Made by a program: the position numbers and the translations under genes
Source of the DNA: Bradyrhizobium forestalis
GTDB lineage: Bacteria; Pseudomonadota; Alphaproteobacteria; Rhizobiales; Xanthobacteraceae
Length of the DNA stretch: 33,914 bases
Reading direction: 5' to 3'
Assembly: GCF_002795245.1 (NCBI RefSeq)
Contig: NZ_PGVG01000058.1
Location: 1-33,914, forward strand
Part shown: piece by piece, positions 1 to 7,708 of the stretch
How the letters are laid out: the number at the start of each line of letters is the position of its first letter
Numbering within the stretch: position 1 is the stretch's first letter
Notes under the pieces: model-generated
Database searches by the model: none
Told to the model about the DNA's origin: nothing
The model's input: the letters and a program-made list of their open reading frames with translations, nothing else

Positions 1-41
1 CCGCCCGCCGCTCCATGTGGTTATAAGCGACACTCCGTTCG

Positions 42-2888
42 TCAGTCCGAGCCGGATCCTCCAGCCGACTGCCTTGAGTCCGTCGGCTGGATGATCCGGC
101 TCGTACTTCCGAACGGCTTTGACGGCACCGCGCGGCCCTCGCGGTAGGGCAGGGACTCCGGCCCGTGCATCTCGTCGAGATGCGGCTTGTGCACGCGGGA
201 GCCCTTGGCGCCGCCGGCCTTGAGCGCTGTTGCGGCGCTCTTGTTCTTCATCGCGCTGACCGGCAGGTTGGCAGCGTCGCCATACTTCTTCGCGCCGGCA
301 TAGGCGCCAGCCTTGCTCTGCACCGCGCGCTGCTTGGCGGTGGGGTCGTCGACCACGGCGAGCTCGGTGGCGCGCAGGCGCTTGACCTCGTCGCGCAGGC
401 GCGCGGCTTCCTCGAAGTTCAGGTCGGCGGCGGCCTCGCGCATCCGCGTTTCGAGGTCGGCGAGCACGGCTTCGAAATTGTGGCCGATCGAGATGACGTC
501 GTCGGTCATGTCGTGGCCGCCGACCTCGACCAGCACGTGGTCGCGCTCGTAGACCGAGTTGAGGATGTCGCCGATCTGCTTCTTCACGCTCTCCGGCGTG
601 ATGCCGTTGGCGGTGTTGTACTCGACCTGCTTCTCGCGGCGGCGGTTGGTCTCGGCGATGGCGCGCTCCATCGACCCCGTCATTTGATCGGCATAGAGGA
701 TCACCTTGCCGTCGACATTGCGCGCGGCGCGGCCGATGGTCTGGATCAGCGAGGTCTCGCTGCGCAAAAAACCTTCCTTGTCGGCGTCGAGGATCGCGAC
801 CAGCGCGCATTCGGGAATGTCGAGGCCCTCGCGCAGGAGGTTGATGCCGACCAGCGCGTCGAAGGCGCCGAGGCGGAGGTCGCGGATGATCTCGATGCGC
901 TCGATGGTGTCGATATCGGAGTGCATGTAGCGGACGCGAATGCCCTGCTCGTGCAGATATTCGGTGAGGTCCTCCGCCATGCGTTTTGTGAGAACCGTGA
1001 TCAGCGAGCGATAGCCGGCCTGCGCGGTGGCGCGGACCTCGCCGACGAGATCGTCGACCTGCGTGCGGGCGGGGCGGATGTCGACGGGCGGATCGATCAG
1101 GCCGGTGGGACGAATGACCTGCTCGACGAACACGCCGCCGCTCTCGTTCAGCTCCCAGCCGCTGGGCGTCGCCGACACCGCGACGGTCTGCGGCCGCATC
1201 ATGTCCCATTCCTCGAAGCGGAGCGGGCGGTTGTCCATGCAGGAGGGCAGGCGGAAGCCGTATTCGGCCAGCGTCGCCTTGCGGCGGAAGTCGCCGCGGA
1301 ACATGGCGCCGATCTGCGGGATGGTGACGTGGCTTTCGTCGGCGAAGATCAGCGCGTTGTCGGGCACGTATTCGAACAGCGTCGGCGGCGGTTCGCCGGG
1401 GCGGCGTCCGGTGAGATAACGCGAATAGTTCTCGATGCCGGCGCAGCTTCCGGTCGCCTCCATCATCTCCAAGTCGAAGGTGGTGCGCTGCTCCAGCCGC
1501 TGCGCTTCCAGGAGGCGCCCCTGGTCGTGGAGCTGATCGAGCCGCTGCTTCAATTCGAACTTGATCGACTTGATCGCCTGCACCAGCGTCGGGCGCGGCG
1601 TCACATAGTGCGAGTTGGCGTACATCTTGATGAATTCGAGCTCGTCCTGCTTGTGGCCGGTGAGCGGATCGAACTCCTCGATGGCCTCGATAGTGTCGCC
1701 GAACAGGTTCACGCGCCAGGCGCGGTCCTCATAGTGCGCCGGGAAGATGTCGATGACGTCGCCCCTGACACGGAAGGTGCCGCGGGTGAAATCGGCCTGG
1801 GTGCGCTTGTACTGCAGCGCGACGAGGTCGGCGATGAGCTGGCGCTGGTCGATGCGCTCGCCCTTCTTCAGCGCGAAGGTCATCGCGGTGTAGGTCTCGA
1901 CCGAGCCGATACCGTAGATGCAGGACACCGACGCCACGATGATGACGTCGTCGCGCTCGAGCAGCGCGCGTGTCGCCGAGTGGCGCATGCGGTCGATCTG
2001 CTCGTTGATGGACGAATCCTTCTCGATATAGGTGTCGGTGCGAGGGACGTACGCTTCCGGCTGGTAATAGTCGTAATAGGAGACGAAATACTCGACCGCA
2101 TTGTCCGGGAAAAAATTCTTGAACTCGCCGTAGAGCTGGGCAGCGAGCGTCTTGTTCGGCGCCAGGATCAGCGCCGGGCGCTGTGTCGCCTCGATCACCT
2201 TGGCCATGGTGTAGGTTTTGCCCGAGCCGGTGACGCCGAGCAGCACCTGCGAACGGTCGTTGCGATTGATGCCCTCGACCAGCTCGGCAATCGCGGTCGG
2301 CTGGTCGCCCTTGGGCTCGTAGGACGATTTGATCTCGAAGCGCACGCCGCCCTCGGACTTTTCCGGGCGCGGCGGGCGGTGCGGCGTCCACACCTTCATG
2401 GAGCCGTCGTCCTTGCGGAACTCCGGGCGGCCCTCGCGGATCAGCGACTCCAGCGCGTCCGCGGTCGCCTTGACGCCGAGCGCTTCCATCTTGGAACGCG
2501 GCGGACGCGCCAGCGCCTCGGCATCATCCTCCTCAGTCGGCAGTCCGAGTTGCCGCGCCAGTTCCGGATCGAGTGTCGGGATCGTGGCCGCAGTGCCGTA
2601 ATTGGCCTGCGGTGCCTCCTCTAGTCCCGCCGGGCGGTCGCTGGGGAAGTCCTTCGGCGTCGAGGCCCGCGCGCGATGCGCCGCAGCCTCACCCCCGGCG
2701 CGGCGGTCGCGCGAATTGTCCGGCGGTGGCTGCAGCCCGGTGCCCGATCCAAGTCCGGCATCGCCGCGATTGATCGCGGGATTGAGCAATTCGGCCAGCG
2801 CCGGCCCAATCGGCTGCACGTCGGGCCGATGTGCTTTGGATTTGGGGGATTTGCCGGATTTTTCGGGAGCTGCAGGTTTCTTCGCCAT
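42..2888 (-). CDS. uvrB: UvrABC system protein B, long N-terminal extension
   Basis: UvrB is the DNA-damage-verifying ATPase of nucleotide excision repair. It is loaded by UvrA and then recruits UvrC. The 948-residue product is much longer than the usual ~670. The family core starts near residue 183 (GDQPTAI at about 194-200), followed by the Walker A GVTGSGKT (218-225), the damage-probing beta-hairpin region with YYDYYQPEAYVP, the helicase motifs (DESH, SATP, the GRAARN region) and a C-terminal UVR domain that contacts UvrC (FEEAARLRDEV). The first ~180 residues are Pro/Ala/charged and low complexity, probably disordered. The last ~110 are also non-conserved and basic. Start: the ATG at 2888 has only a weak ribosome site, and an internal start cannot be excluded. 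I saw no alphaproteobacterial LexA box (GTTC-N7-GTTC) in 2889-3175. Function is secure; the extension's role is unknown. Confidence 0.97.
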   Translation of the reverse strand: MAKKPAAPEKSGKSPKSKAHRPDVQPIGPALAELLNPAINRGDAGLGSGTGLQPPPDNSRDRRAGGEAAAHRARASTPKDFPSDRPAGLEEAPQANYGTAATIPTLDPELARQLGLPTEEDDAEALARPPRSKMEALGVKATADALESLIREGRPEFRKDDGSMKVWTPHRPPRPEKSEGGVRFEIKSSYEPKGDQPTAIAELVEGINRNDRSQVLLGVTGSGKTYTMAKVIEATQRPALILAPNKTLAAQLYGEFKNFFPDNAVEYFVSYYDYYQPEAYVPRTDTYIEKDSSINEQIDRMRHSATRALLERDDVIIVASVSCIYGIGSVETYTAMTFALKKGERIDQRQLIADLVALQYKRTQADFTRGTFRVRGDVIDIFPAHYEDRAWRVNLFGDTIEAIEEFDPLTGHKQDELEFIKMYANSHYVTPRPTLVQAIKSIKFELKQRLDQLHDQGRLLEAQRLEQRTTFDLEMMEATGSCAGIENYSRYLTGRRPGEPPPTLFEYVPDNALIFADESHVTIPQIGAMFRGDFRRKATLAEYGFRLPSCMDNRPLRFEEWDMMRPQTVAVSATPSGWELNESGGVFVEQVIRPTGLIDPPVDIRPARTQVDDLVGEVRATAQAGYRSLITVLTKRMAEDLTEYLHEQGIRVRYMHSDIDTIERIEIIRDLRLGAFDALVGINLLREGLDIPECALVAILDADKEGFLRSETSLIQTIGRAARNVDGKVILYADQMTGSMERAIAETNRRREKQVEYNTANGITPESVKKQIGDILNSVYERDHVLVEVGGHDMTDDVISIGHNFEAVLADLETRMREAAADLNFEEAARLRDEVKRLRATELAVVDDPTAKQRAVQSKAGAYAGAKKYGDAANLPVSAMKNKSAATALKAGGAKGSRVHKPHLDEMHGPESLPYREGRAVPSKPFGSTSRIIQPTDSRQSAGGSGSD

Positions 2889-3113
2889 GGGGCGAATATG
2901 GGACGAGTCCGCTCCGCGATAAAGGGCGAATGCCCGTTGCTATGCAGACTGCTGACAGCAGGTTGGCAGCAGGGAAAAAGGGCGGTTCGGCCGCGCCAAG
3001 GCGGCACACCGCCCCGTCCGAAGCGCTCGGGGCGCGACCTCCGGGTCGCGCGGCGAAGCTTGCGCAAGTGAGACTCGCAAATCTCAGTGCCGGGCTTCAT
3101 CTTGTGGGAGCTG

Positions 3114-3145
3114 TTGCAAAACGAAACATCTCGTGATTGTATAAC
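3114..3145 (+). promoter_or_regulatory. candidate promoter of the membrane/FRG cassette
   Basis: TTGCAA (3114-3119) and TATAAC (3140-3145) resemble -35 and -10 elements, but the 20-base spacer is longer than the ideal 17. Transcription would begin near 3152, leaving a leader of about 24 bases that holds the Shine-Dalgarno GGGGAAGG before the ATG at 3176. The rest of 2889-3113, upstream of the divergent uvrB, shows no gene. Confidence 0.35.
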
Positions 3146-3175
3146 GTGTGGAACCTTTTTGGGGGGAAGGTCGCC

Positions 3176-4504
3176 ATGCCGCTCATTGAAGCCGCGCTCG
3201 CTTTCGCGATCACCATGCTCGCGCTGTCGCTGGTCTGCTCGTCGCTGGTCGAGGTCGTCCATCGCACCTTGAAGCTGCGGGAGAGTGGCCTTCAGTACAT
3301 GCTGGGCCAGCTGTTCGATCAGGTTCTTTCGAAATACCTGGCTCCCCTGGTAACGTCGAAGCTCGCTGACCCGGCCTATGTCAAGAGACTGGCCGCTCTG
3401 AAGAAGATGCAGGTGGCAGACGTCACATCCATGCATGTGATGGACACCTTGCGGAACGCCTTCATCGAGCGGATGACGGCCAACCGAGTCCCGGTCGGAT
3501 TGCCCCCGGACCCAACTCTGGTGTCGAAGCCGTCCGAGAACGCAACGAAGCCGTCGCTTCGTCTCGGCAATCTATGGGGCGGCCGTCGCGTGACGGAGCT
3601 GTCGCTCGTCGACTTCATGGAACGCCTCGGCAGCGCCGAGGTCGGGATGGAGATCAAGGCCGAGGTGGAGGCCGCGGCCGCGGCGGCGGGAGGCAAGGCG
3701 GCCGACGCCGTCGATCTCGTGCTGAAGGACATCGCTCAGAAGTTTGAAGGCTTCGGCAAGGATGCCGGCGTCTATTTCCAGGGTCGCGCGCGCATGATGT
3801 CGGTCGCGATCGCGATCGTGCTCGCCTTCGTCGTGCATGTCGACGCAGTCGATTTGTTCAAGACCTATCTGCGCGATCCAAATGCGCGGGCGAAGGTCAT
3901 CGAGCAGGCGCAGGCCGTAACCGCGCAATATAAAGCGAGCGCTGACGCTGCTCAGGCATTGGCAAATCTTGCCAAGGAGAATGTCACGCCGCCGCCGGAC
4001 GCGAAGGAGCAGGTTGAGCAACTGAAAAGGACCTGGAACGACGCGCTGAGCCATGTCACGACGACCGCCACGCAGTTCTCCGACCTCGGTGCACCGCTGG
4101 GCTGGACGCCCGAACGGATCAGAGACGCGGGCATGTATATTCTTGTCTGGAGTTGCCTCAACAAGGAAACCAAGGAGAGCGAAGGGTTTGGGAAACTCAT
4201 GCATGCCTGCGCCGCCGACGACCCGGGTTACAAGGGTGCGCAAGGCACGCAGTACAAGGATATCTGGTTCGGGGTGCCGACCGTCCCGCGCGCCTGGCTC
4301 TATTTGGTCCTGGGCGGTCTGCTGATCGGACTGGGTTCACCATTCTGGTATGACGTCGTCGTCAACTTGACCAATTTGCGCGGTGCGACACGGGCGCCGA
4401 CGACACCCGCCGTACAGGCTGCGGCGCCGAACGACAGGCCTCAGCCGATCACACCTGTCGGCGCCTTTCAGGTCTCCAACAAGGCAGCGCAATTGGCGCG
4501 ATGA
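3176..4504 (+). CDS. three-helix membrane protein, partner of FRG-pYEATS protein
   Basis: No experimentally defined function is known to me. The 442-residue product has a hydrophobic helix at residues 3-27, a long soluble region, a second helix near 207-227 (MMSVAIAIVLAFVVHVDAV), an Ala/Gln-rich helical, possibly coiled-coil stretch (about 235-300), and a third helix near 373-392 followed by GSPFWYDVVVNLTNLRG. The helix-2 neighbourhood (KFEGFGKDAG...GRARMMS) and the C-terminal GSPFWYD..NLR motif recall a widespread family of uncharacterised membrane proteins. The start is set at ATG 3176 because GGGGAAGG precedes it by five bases; TTG 3137 is in frame but lies inside the candidate promoter. 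The next gene follows 97 bases downstream on the same strand, so the two probably act together, with this protein as a membrane anchor, sensor or effector (inference). Confidence 0.75.
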   Translation: MPLIEAALAFAITMLALSLVCSSLVEVVHRTLKLRESGLQYMLGQLFDQVLSKYLAPLVTSKLADPAYVKRLAALKKMQVADVTSMHVMDTLRNAFIERMTANRVPVGLPPDPTLVSKPSENATKPSLRLGNLWGGRRVTELSLVDFMERLGSAEVGMEIKAEVEAAAAAAGGKAADAVDLVLKDIAQKFEGFGKDAGVYFQGRARMMSVAIAIVLAFVVHVDAVDLFKTYLRDPNARAKVIEQAQAVTAQYKASADAAQALANLAKENVTPPPDAKEQVEQLKRTWNDALSHVTTTATQFSDLGAPLGWTPERIRDAGMYILVWSCLNKETKESEGFGKLMHACAADDPGYKGAQGTQYKDIWFGVPTVPRAWLYLVLGGLLIGLGSPFWYDVVVNLTNLRGATRAPTTPAVQAAAPNDRPQPITPVGAFQVSNKAAQLAR

Positions 4505-4513
4505 AGGAAGCGG

Positions 4514-4533
4514 CGCGCGGCTGTTGCCGCGCG
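4514..4533 (+). other. intercistronic hairpin
   Basis: CGCGCGGC (4514-4521) pairs perfectly with GCCGCGCG (4526-4533) around a TGTT loop, ten bases after the membrane-protein stop codon. No T-run follows, so it is unlikely to be a full intrinsic terminator. It could stabilise the upstream mRNA or attenuate transcription into the FRG gene. Confidence 0.45.
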
Positions 4534-4601
4534 TCCGGACGTCCAAGACCGTCTACGGCATTTGCAGTGTGACTTTACATTGATGTTTTCAGGAGAGGCT
4601 G

Positions 4602-5843
4602 ATGGCACGGCAAGCCAAGGCTCCTATCAAGGCTCCTATCAAGGCTCGTATCAAGGCTCGTGTTACGAGCGAGCAGACCGACAAGCTTAATGGCGAGCAG
4701 GTTGACAAGCGCCCTTGGGATCGGCGGCGCGTCCGAAGCTGGAACGAGTTCCAGAATCACATCGAGCGCTATCTGGACGGCAACTATCTCTTTCGAGGCG
4801 TTGCTTCGGTGCGGTTTCCTCTCGTGACCTCCGTCGGCCGCCAACGCGAGGGCTACGAGTATTCGGAGGCGCGCGAGCAGGCCTTGTTCAACCAGTTCAA
4901 GCGCGAAGCGTTGCCGTTCCTGCCGGTCCGGCCAACCAGCAACTGGGAGTGGCTTGCACTCGCACAACATCATGGTGTGCCGACACGTCTGCTGGATTGG
5001 TCGGAATCGCCTTCCGTGTCGTTGTTCTTCGCGGTGTGGGGAAATGATGAGGAAGATGCCGGCCTCTATATCATCCGCCGGCCGGAGGAAGTTAAGCCCG
5101 GCGACCTGGAGCAACAATCTCCCTTTGGCGTGACGGACGTTGCTTTCTTCTATCCGGGTTACGTCACACCGCGGCTGGTATCGCAGCGTGGGCTCTTCAC
5201 CGTTCATCCGAAGCCCGATCAACCCTACCAAAGCGATGACATGCAGCAGATCGTGATTGGCAAGGAGTGCAAGGCCGATTTCCGCAGAAAGCTGGATGCG
5301 AGCGGCATCCATCATGCGGCGATCATGGCTGACCTCGACGGATTGTCGAAGCGTCTGGTGGCTATTCAGAGTTATCGAGCGACTGCACTGTTGCCCGAGG
5401 CGCCGGTCGTGAGCTCCTCGGCTGGTACGGCACGCGCCGGCACGCTCGCCAAGAGCAGCGCGAAGATCGACGCGTCGGCGCCGCGTCCGCGGATCAATCC
5501 GAGCGATCCGCAAAAGGGGCAATGGGGCGGAAAGAGCACGAATAATGGTTGGACAGTCGCCGCGGATGTAGCCGAAAGCGGCCCCGACTGGTTCATGATC
5601 ACGCTGACCGTGACCGCAGCCGCCGGCGAGAGCAAGATGCTTTCAGGCGACGTCGTATTCCATCTCCACGATTCATTCCCGAAATCCGTGTGCACGGAGA
5701 CTGCCCGCAACGGCAAGGCTGTTCTGAAACTCTGGGCATACGGCGCCTTCACCGTCGGGATATTGATCGAGCATGATGGGACGATGCTGGAGATCGATCT
5801 TGCCGAGGTCCAAGGCGCGCCGGAGCTGTTTCGCGAGCGTTGA
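4602..5843 (+). CDS. FRG domain protein with C-terminal pYEATS-like domain
   Basis: 413 residues. Residues 6-21 are a basic KAPI/KARI repeat. The FRG domain spans roughly 45-265, with the name-giving F-R-G at 64-66, the hallmark AQHHGVPTRLLDWS at 121-134, a hydrophobic strand LFFAVWG (141-147) and PRLVSQRGLFT (190-200). A Ser/Ala/Thr linker (about 270-295) leads to a C-terminal domain (about 301-401) with DPQKGQWGGKSTNNG, a WF pair (330-331), VVFHLHDSFP (351-360) and WAYGAFTVG (378-386). This matches my recollection of the pYEATS beta-sandwich found in predicted bacterial conflict systems. FRG domains are of unproven biochemistry and recur in defence and phage-linked loci. AGGAGAGG lies just upstream of the ATG. 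The FRG call is strong, the pYEATS call good; an immune role is inference. Confidence 0.88.
   Translation: MARQAKAPIKAPIKARIKARVTSEQTDKLNGEQVDKRPWDRRRVRSWNEFQNHIERYLDGNYLFRGVASVRFPLVTSVGRQREGYEYSEAREQALFNQFKREALPFLPVRPTSNWEWLALAQHHGVPTRLLDWSESPSVSLFFAVWGNDEEDAGLYIIRRPEEVKPGDLEQQSPFGVTDVAFFYPGYVTPRLVSQRGLFTVHPKPDQPYQSDDMQQIVIGKECKADFRRKLDASGIHHAAIMADLDGLSKRLVAIQSYRATALLPEAPVVSSSAGTARAGTLAKSSAKIDASAPRPRINPSDPQKGQWGGKSTNNGWTVAADVAESGPDWFMITLTVTAAAGESKMLSGDVVFHLHDSFPKSVCTETARNGKAVLKLWAYGAFTVGILIEHDGTMLEIDLAEVQGAPELFRER
4617..4664 (+). repeat. four 12-bp tandem repeats inside the FRG gene
   Basis: Four direct copies of a 12-base unit beginning AAGGCTC: two identical (4617-4628, 4629-4640), one with a single change (4641-4652) and one more diverged (4653-4664). 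They encode KAPI-KAPI-KARI-KARV at residues 6-21. The unit is a multiple of three, so copy-number change would alter the basic tail without shifting the frame. Confidence 0.9.
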
Positions 5844-5852
5844 CCTTGGAAA

Positions 5853-5872
5853 GCAACCGCCTGTGCGGTTGC
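5853..5872. terminator. hairpin between convergent genes
   Basis: GCAACCGC (5853-5860) and GCGGTTGC (5865-5872) form a perfect 8-bp stem with a CTGT loop. It begins nine bases after the FRG stop and lies ten bases before the 3' end of the convergent zinc-ribbon gene. There is no good T-run on the plus strand and only a short one on the minus strand, so termination strength is uncertain. Confidence 0.5.
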
Positions 5873-5882
5873 CTGGAATGCC

Positions 5883-6107
5883 TCAGGCCGGCAGCGGTCC
5901 CTTGTCGTCCCCGGCCGTGACATCCGGCTCGAGGATGTCGAGATGGATGCCGCCGCAATCGGTGCAGCGCATGGTCCAGTACTCGCATCCGGCGCGACCG
6001 CCGATCACGCGGAGCACCGCGAGATCGCCGTCGCATTCCGGGCAGTTGGACAGCACCGCCCGGGCGTAGATCCGCGGCCGCGCTGCGTTGATTTCGATGA
6101 TGGACAT
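5883..6107 (-). CDS. small zinc-ribbon protein
   Basis: The product has 74 residues with two CxxC pairs (CPEC at 22-25 and CTDC at 48-51) about 22 residues apart, as in a zinc ribbon that binds one Zn2+. The tail is acidic and rich in Asp/Gly. The chosen ATG (6107) gives MSIIEIN; upstream in-frame sequence has no good ribosome site, while GGGGAAAACC precedes this ATG. I do not recognise a specific family or function. It lies 55 bases downstream of another 74-residue gene on the same strand, so the two may be co-transcribed. Confidence 0.75.
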   Translation of the reverse strand: MSIIEINAARPRIYARAVLSNCPECDGDLAVLRVIGGRAGCEYWTMRCTDCGGIHLDILEPDVTAGDDKGPLPA

Positions 6108-6162
6108 GACCGGTTTTCCCCTTGCGCCGCCCTGTCTCTGGTCCGCCCGCGGACCCGTTGGT

Positions 6163-6387
6163 CTATTCGTCGTCGCTGTCGGCGCGCCGGCGGAAGCGAT
6201 CGATGTGGTGCTTGGCATCGGCAATCGCGGCATCGCGATCGGGCCAGGCGAAGCCGACTTCCATGGCAGGAAACAGCACGCCGTCGATGGCCAACGGGCT
6301 GAAATCGGCACGGCGGATCCGCGCGTGCCACAGCCCCTTGCCAGCTTCGAAGGATTCGATGTCAAAGCCGTCGTAGAGGGTCGTCAT
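6163..6387 (-). CDS. uncharacterised 74-residue protein
   Basis: The chosen start gives MTTLYDGFDIESFEAG. The sequence looks like a compact alpha/beta fold: an N-terminal strand (YDGFDIESFE), a strand with WHARIRRADF, a middle segment LAIDGVLFPAMEVGFAWPD, and a C-terminal amphipathic helix (DAAIADAKHHIDRFRRR) ending in DSDDE. A small domain with a final AAIADAKHHID-type helix is common in rhizobial hypothetical proteins, but I cannot name the family. A longer in-frame start at 6432 is possible but gives an unlike-family leader. It may form a unit with the zinc-ribbon gene. Confidence 0.65.
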   Translation of the reverse strand: MTTLYDGFDIESFEAGKGLWHARIRRADFSPLAIDGVLFPAMEVGFAWPDRDAAIADAKHHIDRFRRRADSDDE

Positions 6388-6504
6388 GAGTGTAGGTCCC
6401 ACGTTTCTTTTCGGAGGGTCAGGGGACCACATTTGCGGATTTCAGGATGTGAAGCCGTTCACAAGCGACGCGGCTTTTTTGTCCCAGGGCTTATCGAAGA
6501 GGCT

Positions 6505-7419
6505 TCAGCTCCGCGCCGCAGCGCGGCCGATCCGCCGCGGGCGGGCCGCTGATTCCGATGCCGCCCGCATGATCCAGCGGCGGAAGGCGGCAAAGTCGCG
6601 CTGCTCGGTCTGAAAGCTGCGATAGAGCAGGTACCAGCGCATGCCCTTGGGCACCGAGAGGTCGAATGGCGCCACCAGCCGGCCGGCAGCGAGATCGTCG
6701 TCGATATAGGGGCGGATGCCCATGGCGATGCCGAGCCCGTCGGCGGCGGCCTGCAGCGCCTGGCCGTAGAACTGGAACTCGGGCCCACGCGCGCTGATCC
6801 GCGCAGCGCCCGCGGCCTTCAGCCAGATCGGCCAGTCCTCCGGTGAGTGCGCGACGCGGATCAGGCTCGGTCCCTTCAGGTCGGCCGGACGCTTCAGGCC
6901 GCCCGCGAGGCGGGGCACGCAGACGGGGGTGAGATCGCCGGCGAACAGCGGCTCGGCGACGAGGCCTGGCCAGTCGCCGGTGCCGAGCTTGATGCCGCAG
7001 CTCCAGTCCTCGCCGAACGGCACCGCGGCGCCGCCGGTGGTGAAGCGCACCTCGATGTCGGGCTCCTCGCTGCGAAACTCCGACAAGCGCGGGATCAGCC
7101 AGCGCATCGCAAAGGTGTGGCCGACGCCGATGGTGAGCACGCGCACGCTGGCGGGCGCCGTCACCTGCGCGGTGAGGCTCGCCAGCGCATCGAAGATCGG
7201 GGTCAGCCCGCTTTGATAGGCGCGGCCCGCCTGCGTCAGCACCAGGCGGTTGGCCTTGCGCTCGAACAACGCGACGCCGAGCCGCTCTTCGAGCAGGTGC
7301 ACCATGCGGCTGACGGCGGCCGCCGACACGCTCAGCTCCAGCCCGGCCGCAGCAAAGCTGCCGGTCCGCGCCGCCGCCTCGAACGCCTTGATGCCGTTGA
7401 GAAACAGCAGCCGCCGCAA
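6505..7419 (-). CDS. LysR-family transcriptional regulator, GcvA-like
   Basis: 304 residues with the TTG start at 7419, a typical LysR length. The N-terminal winged HTH (about 5-65) shows LNGIKAFEAAARTGSF, then SAAAVSRMVHLLEERLGVALFER, close to the GcvA-type consensus. The substrate-binding domain follows (about 90-290). The frame stays open far upstream through a repeat element, so the longest reading is misleading. TTG 7419 is preceded by GAGGG at a suitable distance and makes the protein begin LRRLLFLNG, as relatives do. The gene is divergent from the TauE/SafE exporter, which is a plausible target, as LysR proteins often control a divergent neighbour (inference). The C-terminus is Arg/Ala-rich. 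Confidence 0.88.
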   Translation of the reverse strand: MRRLLFLNGIKAFEAAARTGSFAAAGLELSVSAAAVSRMVHLLEERLGVALFERKANRLVLTQAGRAYQSGLTPIFDALASLTAQVTAPASVRVLTIGVGHTFAMRWLIPRLSEFRSEEPDIEVRFTTGGAAVPFGEDWSCGIKLGTGDWPGLVAEPLFAGDLTPVCVPRLAGGLKRPADLKGPSLIRVAHSPEDWPIWLKAAGAARISARGPEFQFYGQALQAAADGLGIAMGIRPYIDDDLAAGRLVAPFDLSVPKGMRWYLLYRSFQTEQRDFAAFRRWIMRAASESAARPRRIGRAAARS

Positions 7420-7534
7420 ATGTCCGACCCTCAGGAAAGCTGATGCCAGGGCAAGATAACTCAGTTTGCGTGAGGCGGGCAAGCGAGGCACAAGAATGAG
7501 CGTAATTCCAAGTTGTGTTTCGGGGCGGCCGCGT

Positions 7535-7662
7535 TCTTCGCCTCTCCCCGCCTGCGGGGAGAGGCCGACACGCGAAGCGTGGCGGGTGAGGGGTCTCTCC
7601 GCGAGTCTCACTCTCACCGTCCTCGTGGAAACTCCCCCTCTCCCCGCAGGCGGGGCGAGGGA
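7535..7662. repeat. palindromic repeat, CTCTCCCC/GGGGAGAG type
   Basis: It contains a tight palindrome CCTCTCCCCGC...GGGGAGAGG (7541-7564) and a second arm with CCCTCTCCCCGCAGGCGGGG near 7634-7656, separated by GCGAAGCGTGGCGGGTGAGGG. Similar elements occur at 14036-14168 and 18239-18380. It fills most of the 289-base divergent gap between the LysR and TauE genes, so both promoters must lie in its flanks. Confidence 0.8.
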
Positions 7663-7708
7663 GTCGAACAGTTTGCGTCCCTCACCTGCCACTCAGGAGA
7701 ATCCCCTC

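Noticed and set aside
165..2624. 819-codon open frame on the plus strand, antisense to uvrB
   Set aside because: High GC leaves stop-poor antisense frames; composition is Arg/Ala/Asp/Leu-rich without any recognisable domain, while the minus strand is a full UvrB.
3137..3175. Upstream TTG/GTG start for the membrane-protein gene
   Set aside because: It falls in the candidate -10 region and lacks a ribosome site, while ATG 3176 has one.
2889..3175. LexA (SOS) box upstream of uvrB
   Set aside because: No GTTC-N7-GTTC was seen in this interval.
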